Source: an uncultured Alphaproteobacteria bacterium
GTDB taxonomy: Bacteria; Pseudomonadota; Alphaproteobacteria; Rs-D84
Assembly: GCA_937888635.1 (NCBI GenBank)
Contig: CALARG010000054.1
Location: 1-11,529 of the forward strand
DNA: 11,529 nucleotides
Direction of reading: 5' to 3'
A program made the position numbers and the translations under genes. Each line of letters begins with the position of its first letter. Within the stretch, counting starts at the first letter, position 1. Shown here piece by piece: positions 1 to 6,312 of this stretch. A model generated the notes under the pieces. The model was not told the origin of the DNA and did not search any database. It was given only the letters and a program-made list of their open reading frames with translations.

Positions 1-29
1 ATCATGATAAAAATATTCATCATTCCCCC

Positions 30-58
30 TTGCGATTTATAAAAAGTCTAGGTAATAT
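30..58 (+). promoter_or_regulatory. Promoter for the lptE-holA-map-radC run
   Basis: A -35 box TTGCGA (30-35) and a -10 box TAATAT (53-58) are separated by exactly 17 bases, so this is a good housekeeping-sigma match. Transcription would start near 65, giving a leader of about 29 bases before the lptE start. The first 29 bases of the window are A/T-rich and hold no gene I can identify. Confidence 0.55.
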
Positions 59-93
59 ACAAATAAATTGCAACAGGAAAAACGGTTTCAGGC

Positions 94-579
94 ATGAAAA
101 AATTTTTAATCATACTATTTGTATTATTTATATCTGCGTGTGGTTTCCATCCTATGTTTACAGGTGCAGATATGGATATATATGTATCACCAATTTCTGG
201 TATTAACGGTATTGATTTGCGCAATGCGTTATGGGCGCGCTTTGGGGGGCAACGCGAACCCGGTGCCACATATACCTTAACTGTAAAGTTGAATGACCCT
301 GTCACCCAGTACAAGGCGCTGGAACAAACCGGTGACGCCACCTGGCAGGAAATATCACTGACCGCATCATATGTGTTATCGCATAATGGCAAACAGATTG
401 CAACCGGCACTGAACGTGCGGCAGAATCATACACATTTGTGCGCTATTTGGTTGCATCTAATGCATCATATAATAATGCGGTTCAAAATACTATACGCGT
501 ATTGGCAGAAAAAATCAGCACGCGTGCAATTGCAGAAACATACAAATATTCACACAATGACACAGGTGCGACAAAGTAA
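94..579 (+). CDS. lptE: LPS-assembly lipoprotein LptE
   Basis: This is the outer-membrane lipoprotein that plugs the LptD barrel and helps insert lipopolysaccharide into the outer leaflet. The protein has 161 residues. It starts with a basic M-K-K, a hydrophobic stretch, then a lipobox I-S-A-C with the lipidated cysteine at residue 16. The cysteine is followed at once by G-F-H-P-M-F, the family's C-G-F-x-P hallmark. The rest fits the compact LptE fold, and the length is normal for alphaproteobacteria. The ATG at 94 is preferred because it gives a complete type II signal peptide; the ribosome site is weak (AGGAA at 75-79, or AGG at 90-92). The TAA stop overlaps the holA start by one base, so the two genes are probably translationally coupled. 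Family knowledge: lptE-holA is a widespread proteobacterial pair, usually behind leuS, which is not visible here. Confidence 0.9.
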   Translation: MKKFLIILFVLFISACGFHPMFTGADMDIYVSPISGINGIDLRNALWARFGGQREPGATYTLTVKLNDPVTQYKALEQTGDATWQEISLTASYVLSHNGKQIATGTERAAESYTFVRYLVASNASYNNAVQNTIRVLAEKISTRAIAETYKYSHNDTGATK

Positions 580-1568
580 TGAAGTGGCGTGATTCTGATT
601 TTAAAGCCGGTATTGAAAACATTCGTGCGGTATTAATTTATGGTCCTGATACAGGCCAGACGGATGAATACTGTGATTTGGCGGTAAAAAAACTGGGGAT
701 TGAAAAAGACAATCTGTTCACACTGGATTCTGATGATTTGCGTGAAAAGCAAGACCTGCTGTTTGCTGAGGCATGCACCCCATCAATGTTTGGTGGGCGA
801 AAAATGGTAATTATATCTAATGCGGGCGATGCCTGTGCAAAACAGGTTGCAGACCTGGTATCGCATCCTGGACTGTGCGCAACTGTTATTGTCGCAGGCG
901 GCGATTTGCGTGCCGGTGGCGGTCTGCGTTCCCTGTTTGAAGGTGCCGAAGACATGGCGGCACTTGCATGTTATGTTGACGATGCAAAAACATTGACCAC
1001 ATTGATACGCAATGAATTATCTGCTGCATCTGGGATTCAGCAAATAACCCCCGATGCCATGGCGTATATGACAACGCATCTGGGCGGGGACAGGGGAATA
1101 ACCCGCGGTTTCCTGCGCAAGATTGCATTATATGTCAACGACAAACGCGTTGTTGAATTATCTGATGTTGAAAAATGCTTGCCTGATACAGGCGCGGCTG
1201 ATATTGATGATTTTTTGTATTCACTGACGGCGGGTCATATCCAGCAAACAATGATGGCACTGGACAGGTTATTGTACGATAACAAAGAACCAAATATGTT
1301 GGTTCGTATGCTGGACGGTCATTTCAAGAAATTGCAAACCGCGGTCGTCAACGGTCAATTGCCTCGCCTGTTCTGGAAGGTAGAAGAGAAATTTAAAATG
1401 GCGATTAAGATTTGGCCTGAATCTGAAATCACCGCCGTATTGGTTCGTCTGAACGAACTGGAACGTCAATTGCGTACCACCGGTATGCCGGGCGAGGTTT
1501 TATTACGCGACTTCGCCCTGAAATTGGCTATGCGTTCTGCGAAACTGGCAACAAAACGAAGGAAATAA
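579..1568 (+). CDS. holA: DNA polymerase III subunit delta
   Basis: This is the clamp-loader delta subunit, which opens the beta sliding clamp and works in the gamma/tau complex at the replication fork. The protein has 329 residues, normal for the family. Near the N-terminus it has the degenerate nucleotide-binding region typical of delta (I-Y-G-P-D-T-G-Q, about residues 20-27). This is followed by an AAA-like middle region and the C-terminal helical collar, recognisable by a segment around residues 227-250 (L-L-Y-D-N-K-E-P, then L-V-R-M-L). It starts on the A of the lptE stop codon (TAATG), with AGGTG at 563-567 as a likely ribosome site inside lptE. Map follows after two bases. The identification rests on overall pattern plus the lptE neighbour, and is strong. 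Confidence 0.9.
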   Translation: MKWRDSDFKAGIENIRAVLIYGPDTGQTDEYCDLAVKKLGIEKDNLFTLDSDDLREKQDLLFAEACTPSMFGGRKMVIISNAGDACAKQVADLVSHPGLCATVIVAGGDLRAGGGLRSLFEGAEDMAALACYVDDAKTLTTLIRNELSAASGIQQITPDAMAYMTTHLGGDRGITRGFLRKIALYVNDKRVVELSDVEKCLPDTGAADIDDFLYSLTAGHIQQTMMALDRLLYDNKEPNMLVRMLDGHFKKLQTAVVNGQLPRLFWKVEEKFKMAIKIWPESEITAVLVRLNELERQLRTTGMPGEVLLRDFALKLAMRSAKLATKRRK

Positions 1569-1570
1569 AT

Positions 1571-2332
1571 ATGTTATCATCTGTATACGCCCCCAAGGAT
1601 TTTAAGCGTCTGCGTGCCGCCGGCGATGTTGTCGCGCGCTGTTTTGATTTTATTTCACCGCACATTCGTGCGGGAATTTCCACTGGTGAAATTGACCGAA
1701 TGGTTGCTGCCTTTTTAAAAGAAAATGGCGCCCGTTCATCTGATTTGGGCTATCAAGGTTATCCTAAGCATATTTGTACATCTGTAAATGATGTAATCGT
1801 CCATGGTATCCCCAGTGATGATGTTATCTTAAAAGATGGCGACATTGTAAATGTTGACCTGACGGCCGAATACAAAGGTTTTCATGGTGATGCATCGCGT
1901 ATGTTTACAATTGGTCGCGTATCCCCCCAGGCGCAGAAACTGGTAAATGTTTGCCAAGATGCACTGAACGCGGCAATTTCTATTTGTGCGCCGGGTGTAC
2001 CTTTGTCTGAAATCGGTAAAACAATAGAAGCCGTTGTAAACCCACATGGTTTTTCAATATCGCGCGATTTTGTTGGCCACGGCATTGGCAAGGTTATGCA
2101 CGACGATCCACAAATCTATCATTTTTATGACAAGCGTTGGGATAAAGTTAAAATGGTGCCTGGTCTGGTATTTACGATTGAGCCTATGATAAACACAGGC
2201 TCGGCTGAATGTAAGATTGATGCAGATGGTTGGACGGCGCGCACGGTTGATGGCGGTCTGTCTGCCCAGTGGGAACACACAATCGGCATTACCGAAGATG
2301 GCGCAATAATCTTTACTGAAAAAATGATTTAA
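1571..2332 (+). CDS. map: Type I methionine aminopeptidase
   Basis: This cytosolic metalloenzyme removes the initiator methionine from nascent proteins when the second residue is small. The protein has 253 residues, the size of a type Ia enzyme without an N-terminal extension. All five metal ligands are present in the correct order: Asp96 (N-V-D-L), Asp107 (H-G-D-A-S-R), His170 (V-G-H-G-I-G), Glu204 (T-I-E-P-M) and Glu235 (W-E-H-T). The substrate-binding His78 (I-V-H-G-I-P) and His177 are present too. The start is well supported by AAGGA at 1559-1563, seven bases upstream of the ATG, which lies two bases after the holA stop. The placement before a radC-family gene matches the map-radC neighbourhood seen in other alphaproteobacteria (family knowledge). 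Confidence 0.96.
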   Translation: MLSSVYAPKDFKRLRAAGDVVARCFDFISPHIRAGISTGEIDRMVAAFLKENGARSSDLGYQGYPKHICTSVNDVIVHGIPSDDVILKDGDIVNVDLTAEYKGFHGDASRMFTIGRVSPQAQKLVNVCQDALNAAISICAPGVPLSEIGKTIEAVVNPHGFSISRDFVGHGIGKVMHDDPQIYHFYDKRWDKVKMVPGLVFTIEPMINTGSAECKIDADGWTARTVDGGLSAQWEHTIGITEDGAIIFTEKMI

Positions 2333-2338
2333 CTATTA

Positions 2339-3040
2339 ATGCCGAAAACAGATGAACTTTTTCACAATGGCCATCGCGAACGGTTAAAGCAAAAATTGCT
2401 GGATGGCAAACTGACGGGTGCTGAAAAATTGGAACTGTTGTTAACATACGCGATACCGCGTCGCGATGTCAGACCACTGGCGCGTACATTGATTGAAAAG
2501 TTTGGTGGCGTTTATTTTGTTCTGCGTGCGCCATACGAAGAACTAATCAGCGTTCCTGGTATCGGTCGCAGTGCGGCAATTATGATTAAACTATTTCATG
2601 AACTGTTATTAGATTCATACCAAGAACGCGCTAAAAAAGGACGTTATTTATCAGAAGACAAATTTATACGCGATTTTTGTCGTGAACTGGTTGCAGATAA
2701 AAAGGTTGAAGAATTTCATATCTTATACCTTGATGGCGACTCGCGCTTAATCTCGGCCGAGGTGCACAATCGCGGCACATTCAACCAGGTTGACATATAC
2801 CCACGCGAAGTCGCCCGCAAGGCATTAAGTCTGAACGCAATCAGTGTAATATTGGTTCATAATCATCCTGTGTCAGAAAACGAATTTTCATCTGACGATG
2901 CCGAAACAACATCGTATGTTGAAAAGTGTTTAAATATGTTTGGTATTACCTTGGTTGATCATTTTGTCGTCACATCAAATGGCACTGTCCATTCTTTGCG
3001 TGCGACGCCTTTCCTGAACAAATCATCATTTTTCAAATAA
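2339..3040 (+). CDS. radC: RadC family (UPF0758) JAB/MPN-domain protein
   Basis: The protein has 233 residues and the standard RadC architecture. An N-terminal helix-hairpin-helix part contains V-P-G-I-G at residues 72-76. The C-terminal MPN/JAB domain carries a complete JAMM zinc motif: His174 and His176 (H-N-H-P), Ser184 and Asp187 with the usual spacing. The segment Y-P-R-E-V-A-R-K-A-L just before it is also typical. The family was named for DNA repair, but that role was withdrawn in E. coli and its biochemical function is still uncertain; a metal-dependent hydrolase fold is what can be said. The loop after H-N-H-P is V-S-E-N-E-F instead of the more common S-G-D-P-T-P. No good ribosome site precedes the ATG, which lies six bases after the map stop, so translation may depend on coupling. 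Its last 15 bases overlap the convergent gene. Confidence 0.9.
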   Translation: MPKTDELFHNGHRERLKQKLLDGKLTGAEKLELLLTYAIPRRDVRPLARTLIEKFGGVYFVLRAPYEELISVPGIGRSAAIMIKLFHELLLDSYQERAKKGRYLSEDKFIRDFCRELVADKKVEEFHILYLDGDSRLISAEVHNRGTFNQVDIYPREVARKALSLNAISVILVHNHPVSENEFSSDDAETTSYVEKCLNMFGITLVDHFVVTSNGTVHSLRATPFLNKSSFFK

Positions 3041-3649
3041 CTCTGTCACATCGCATACAGACTTTAACTGTTCTGGTTGTCCTGCAACCAATTTGTTGTC
3101 CTTGATTGTATATATGGTGCGTGTTGCCATACTGGGGGTGGTCCAGGAATCGCGCCATGGGCGTGATATTTTTACAACATAGAATTTCGGTTCAAATACA
3201 AATTGCAGTTGTTGTAATGCGCATTCTGTCCCAACAGTTGTGCGAAAGCCGTTTGGTGTAATATTTTTATATTTCCCGTTTTGGTTTAATTCTATTTTGT
3301 ATTCGTCCCAAAAATGCGCTGTTCCACTTTCATGGCGCGTTTTTGTAATACGGTCAAATGCGCCATCGTTATTAATGTCTGCTGCAAAAATTTCAGTATT
3401 TGTGACACCGGCACCTGTTTCGTCGGGGGCTTGTTTTGTTGTTGATACCGCCTGTGTCAGTCCATCTGTAAACGGTACATTGATATTTCTTTTTTTGGGG
3501 GTGCGTTGAATCTGTGGTGACCCCGCACCAAAATTTACACCCGTATTTTCTGACTTTTGATTCCACAGCATGTATCCCGTGGCAATCAATGCGCCCATCA
3601 ACACAATCAGCAACATATTCAGTTTAATTCCGCCGCGTTCTGAATGCAT
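3026..3649 (-). CDS. Membrane-anchored hypothetical protein with a D-x-N-x-D-G motif
   Basis: I do not recognise this 207-residue protein. It has a short basic N-terminus, one hydrophobic segment (about residues 10-29) and then a polar linker (30-85), which suggests an inner-membrane anchor with the bulk in the periplasm. The globular part begins near residue 85 and contains D-I-N-N-D-G-A-F-D at 91-99. That motif resembles the calcium-binding loops of FG-GAP/VCBS-like and EF-hand-like proteins. The C-terminal half has alternating aromatic and polar residues suggesting beta structure, and two cysteines that could pair. AAAGGA about eight bases before the ATG is a good ribosome site and lies in the end of the upstream gene, whose stop is three bases away. 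It is the last gene of a three-gene operon, and its stop lies inside the 3' end of radC on the other strand. Confidence 0.7.
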   Translation of the reverse strand: MHSERGGIKLNMLLIVLMGALIATGYMLWNQKSENTGVNFGAGSPQIQRTPKKRNINVPFTDGLTQAVSTTKQAPDETGAGVTNTEIFAADINNDGAFDRITKTRHESGTAHFWDEYKIELNQNGKYKNITPNGFRTTVGTECALQQLQFVFEPKFYVVKISRPWRDSWTTPSMATRTIYTIKDNKLVAGQPEQLKSVCDVTELFEK

Positions 3650-3652
3650 ATT

Positions 3653-4690
3653 TTATATCCTTTGTGTTGTGCCTGCTTCCCATCCTTCTATTTGCCGAAT
3701 TGCCCGTGCAACACTGGTCAATTCTTCTTTTGTCAGTTCAGACATCTGCTTGTTTATAGACAATCCTGTTAATTTTTCTATGCTTCTGTGATATGCGGCT
3801 GTATCGTTTTCAACCGGTGGTGCATATCTGCTGATTGCGCCCGCCACGGTCAGTTTGTTATAACTGTCTGTGCGCAACAATGCTTCTATTGCGTACATGC
3901 CGACTTCTTCATTTGGAAATACTGCAAATCCGCCCGCCTGACCGATTGCGCCAACATTTTGTGCGAATTTAGAATATCTGATATTCCCAGGGTTGAAATT
4001 TCGCCATGAACGCGTGCCACCACTGCGTTTAATTTTTGCACCATCTGGCATAGTGTAAATAACATCTTTAGCCGATTCTGTGGCAGATTGTGGTGTGCCA
4101 GAAATATTCATTACCGACTTGGGCTTGGCAGGTGTGCCTTTTTGTTGTTCGTCTGGCGCAATTGCTTCGGCCTGTTCAACTATCTCTTCCAGTGATTCAG
4201 ATGTTGCCCCTGTTTCTGTTTTGCCTGTTTCAATTACGACGCCCGAATCCTGGATAATCAGGTCTTCGTACAATTGATTTTCGTCATATTTCTTCAGTTT
4301 TGCATTGCGTGCATCCAACAGTTTTTTTATTTCATCTATTGATACAGAAATTGTACCGCAACCGCGTGCAAACAAATCGTCACCATACACCAGGTTAATA
4401 ACAGGTTTTGTTAACGACAATCCCCCGAATATCAAAATCAAGTTGCGCATATTAATAAATATATTGTCGTATTTTGCGCCCCGTATCATAGATATTGCCC
4501 ACCCAAACAGCAATACCCCCGCCAGTAATGTAATTATAAACCATGCATAATCCAGGAATGTTTCAAAACTGCGTAAAATACACGACGGATCTTCCATATA
4601 GATAAATTCCGAATCCGCACGCAGATTGTGGAATCCGGAATTTTTCAATAATCTAAAAGTCTGTGACAGAAACTGGTTTGTTTCTTCCAT
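3653..4690 (-). CDS. Two-helix membrane protein with phage-lysin-like C-terminal domain
   Basis: This 345-residue protein has three parts. Residues 1-110 hold two likely membrane helices (about 48-69 and 81-102). Residues 120-220 are a charged linker rich in Glu, Lys and Thr. Residues 225-345 form a compact domain with N-P-G-N-I-R-Y at 233-239, G-F-A-V-F-P at 254-259 and Y-A-P-P-x-E-N-D-T at 289-297. From memory, this motif set resembles a domain in phage virion and tail proteins often annotated as structural or murein-degrading (lytic-transglycosylase-like). I infer peptidoglycan contact, not proven activity. The ATG follows the upstream stop by two bases and has AAGG nine bases before it, so it is coupled to the acidic-protein gene. 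Two small membrane helices followed by a murein domain would also suit a secretion or conjugation apparatus, but no other such gene is in view. Confidence 0.7.
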   Translation of the reverse strand: MEETNQFLSQTFRLLKNSGFHNLRADSEFIYMEDPSCILRSFETFLDYAWFIITLLAGVLLFGWAISMIRGAKYDNIFINMRNLILIFGGLSLTKPVINLVYGDDLFARGCGTISVSIDEIKKLLDARNAKLKKYDENQLYEDLIIQDSGVVIETGKTETGATSESLEEIVEQAEAIAPDEQQKGTPAKPKSVMNISGTPQSATESAKDVIYTMPDGAKIKRSGGTRSWRNFNPGNIRYSKFAQNVGAIGQAGGFAVFPNEEVGMYAIEALLRTDSYNKLTVAGAISRYAPPVENDTAAYHRSIEKLTGLSINKQMSELTKEELTSVARAIRQIEGWEAGTTQRI

Positions 4691-4692
4691 TA

Positions 4693-5715
4693 TTATGCGC
4701 CTTGTTTTTTTGCCCCCGCAAAGAAGCCTGGCATAGTAAAGTCTTCATCGTTTGCGGCAATTCCTGCCCAGCCAAACAGGTCGCCCATCAGACCATTGTC
4801 ATCCCGTTTGGCCTTTTTAAAAGGCAGAATGTTTTTTAATTTACCAATTTTGCCCTGTGGCTCAGATTTTTTTGTCGCCACAATCTTGTCTTCATTTTCT
4901 GCAAATTCGGATGCCAACTGTGCCAATGTTGCATCAGTGTTATTGTCATCTAAATCAAACGAATCAATAATTTCATCGTTTGTACCCAAATTGTTTTCAT
5001 GTTCCACATCTTCACGCAGTGGGGTCATGCTTTCCAACAGTTGTTCCAGTGTTTTTTCCATCTGCGCAACTGGCGCTTCGTCATTAATCATATCGCTGAT
5101 GGTCACTTTTTCTGTCATGTCTTCATCTGACATATCGGGCGCGACCAATTCATCATCAACATTAACATCTGTTATAATTTCAGTGTCGCTTTCCACAACC
5201 GGCATGACAACCACAGTATCTGTCACTGTTTCTTCAACCTTGTCACAAACAACGGCTTCCTGTTCGTCATTGCTTTCTGGTTCTGCATCCTGTGTCATGG
5301 CCAGTACTGATAAAATAGGAATCACTTTTTCTGAATCTTGTGGGATTTCTGGTTGCGGGGCGGGTGTTTCGTCTGATTCTTCTGAATATTCATCTAATTC
5401 GGCTGGTTGAATATTTATTTCTTCGTCTGATACATCTGTTTCTGATTCTGTGATATCTTCAATGACAACAGGTTCTGCGATAATTTCTTCTGTGGTATTT
5501 AATTCCTCGTCTACTACAACCGGTTCTGCAACGGTTTCAACCTGTTGTTCTGCGGTTTGCCCGTCTGCCAATGCATTATCTGCATCAACTGGCACCCCAA
5601 ACAGAATCGTATCGTTGTCCAACCCCAATGCGGCGCGCACTTCTTCAAAAGCGGCACGAATTTCAGACATTTCAAAGACTTCGTTCCCAGAAATATAGAT
5701 TATTTTAGTTTTCAT
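4693..5715 (-). CDS. Acidic, largely disordered hypothetical protein
   Basis: I do not recognise this 340-residue protein. An ordered-looking N-terminal segment (residues 1-45, beginning M-K-T-K-I-I-Y-I-S-G) has a beta strand followed by an amphipathic helix with A-A-F-E-E-V-R-A-A-L. Residues 55-275 are dominated by Glu, Asp, Val, Thr and Pro with little predicted structure, and include a near repeat of A-E-P-V-V (63-67 and 80-84). A basic patch follows (about 282-304, with P-F-K-K-A-K-R). The end (308-340) is a short hydrophobic and aromatic module with L-F-G-W-A-G and P-G-F-F-A-G. No signal peptide or membrane helix is visible, so it is probably cytosolic. I chose the ATG at 5715 because a run of five G (5725-5729) sits nine bases upstream; an in-frame TTG at 5724 would abut that site. 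It is the first gene of the minus-strand operon. Confidence 0.75.
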   Translation of the reverse strand: MKTKIIYISGNEVFEMSEIRAAFEEVRAALGLDNDTILFGVPVDADNALADGQTAEQQVETVAEPVVVDEELNTTEEIIAEPVVIEDITESETDVSDEEINIQPAELDEYSEESDETPAPQPEIPQDSEKVIPILSVLAMTQDAEPESNDEQEAVVCDKVEETVTDTVVVMPVVESDTEIITDVNVDDELVAPDMSDEDMTEKVTISDMINDEAPVAQMEKTLEQLLESMTPLREDVEHENNLGTNDEIIDSFDLDDNNTDATLAQLASEFAENEDKIVATKKSEPQGKIGKLKNILPFKKAKRDDNGLMGDLFGWAGIAANDEDFTMPGFFAGAKKQGA

Positions 5716-5737
5716 ATAAATCAACCCCCACAGTACA

Positions 5738-5753
5738 TGGGCATACTATATCA
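5738..5753 (-). promoter_or_regulatory. Extended -10 promoter for the acidic-protein operon
   Basis: On the minus strand TATAGT (5745-5750) is directly preceded by TGA (5751-5753), an extended -10 arrangement. No convincing -35 box is visible 16-18 bases upstream. Transcription would start near 5738, leaving a leader of about 22 bases that includes the GGGGG ribosome site before the ATG at 5715. Confidence 0.4.
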
Positions 5754-5763
5754 CATTTTAGGG

Positions 5764-5792
5764 TTGAACGCATGCAAAAAATATCTTAAACT
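5764..5792 (+). promoter_or_regulatory. Possible promoter for the DUF4164-like gene and zapA
   Basis: TTGAAC (5764-5769) and TAAACT (5787-5792) are 17 bases apart. The predicted start falls at or within a base or two of the ATG at 5799, which would give a leaderless or nearly leaderless message. No ribosome site is visible upstream of that ATG, which fits. The -10 box is only a moderate match. Confidence 0.35.
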
Positions 5793-5798
5793 GCAAAT

Positions 5799-6011
5799 AT
5801 GGCAGATATAAAACAACAAATATTCCAGGAATTAACCCATTTGGAAGAGGCCGCCGCCCGCCTGCGCGGTACGGCAATCCACGCGGGCAAGCAGACAGAT
5901 TTAGAGGTTGCAATCCTGACCGAGCAGGTGCGTTCCCTGCGCGACAAGAATGCCCGTGCAACAGAAATGATTGATAAGTCTATATCTATACTAAAGAAGT
6001 TAAAGAAATGA
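5799..6011 (+). CDS. Small coiled-coil protein, DUF4164-like
   Basis: This 70-residue cytosolic protein is almost entirely helical. Heptad-like spacing of Leu, Ile and Val runs from about residue 8 to the basic end (K-K-L-K-K). It fits the short coiled-coil proteins of the DUF4164 type that lie directly upstream of zapA in many alphaproteobacteria, and the position matches. Its TGA stop overlaps the zapA ATG by four bases (ATGA), so the two are translationally coupled. Its role is not established; a helper in Z-ring organisation is a reasonable inference from context only. There is no ribosome site before the ATG at 5799, and the likely promoter places the transcript start at the ATG. Confidence 0.75.
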   Translation: MADIKQQIFQELTHLEEAAARLRGTAIHAGKQTDLEVAILTEQVRSLRDKNARATEMIDKSISILKKLKK

Positions 6012-6286
6012 GTGTTGTTTCCATCCCTATTGTAAACAAGAATTATCCCATGGGCTGCGAAGACGGGCAAGAGGCGCGCCTGATTGAACTGGGTAAAATG
6101 GTTGATTCGCGTGCCCGCCAAATTTTGGATAAAATTGGCCCACTGCCCGAAAGTGCACTGTTGGCAACATTATGTATTGTTTTGGCGGACGAATTGCGCA
6201 GTCAGCCAACCCCCGTTGCAACCGAAGGTGACCTGCGCGAGATTTTGGCCCGCATACGCGAGATTAAGCATAAAATATCACAATAA
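6008..6286 (+). CDS. zapA: Cell division protein ZapA
   Basis: ZapA binds FtsZ and cross-links protofilaments to stabilise the Z-ring at midcell. The protein has 92 residues, slightly short but within range. The N-terminal beta hairpin shows the family pattern: V-S-I-P-I-V-N-K-x-Y-P, then C-E-D-G-Q-E-A-R-L at about residues 17-25. It continues with helix L-G-K-M-V-D-S-R-A, then L-L-A-T-L-C-I-V-L-A-D-E-L (51-63), the usual dimerisation helix. A short C-terminal helix follows. The start overlaps the upstream coiled-coil gene by four bases. A terminator hairpin begins two bases after the stop. In many proteobacteria a 6S RNA gene follows zapA; here there is no room for one. Confidence 0.88.
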   Translation: MSVVSIPIVNKNYPMGCEDGQEARLIELGKMVDSRARQILDKIGPLPESALLATLCIVLADELRSQPTPVATEGDLREILARIREIKHKISQ

Positions 6287-6287
6287 A

Positions 6288-6312
6288 GAAACCGCCATAT
6301 GGCGGTTTTCTT
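6288..6312. terminator. Bidirectional terminator between zapA and the exported-protein gene
   Basis: AAACCGCC (6289-6296) and GGCGGTTT (6301-6308) form a perfect 8-bp stem around the loop ATAT. T-rich runs follow in both directions (TTCTTATCTT on the plus strand, TTTCTTTATT on the minus strand). The hairpin lies between the zapA stop (6286) and the convergent stop at 6311, so it can serve both genes. Confidence 0.85.

Noticed and set aside
4796..5410. A 204-residue plus-strand open frame rich in Ser and Thr
   Set aside because: It is antisense to the acidic-protein gene; the Ser/Thr bias is the mirror of Glu/Asp codons. It has no ribosome site or recognisable motif.
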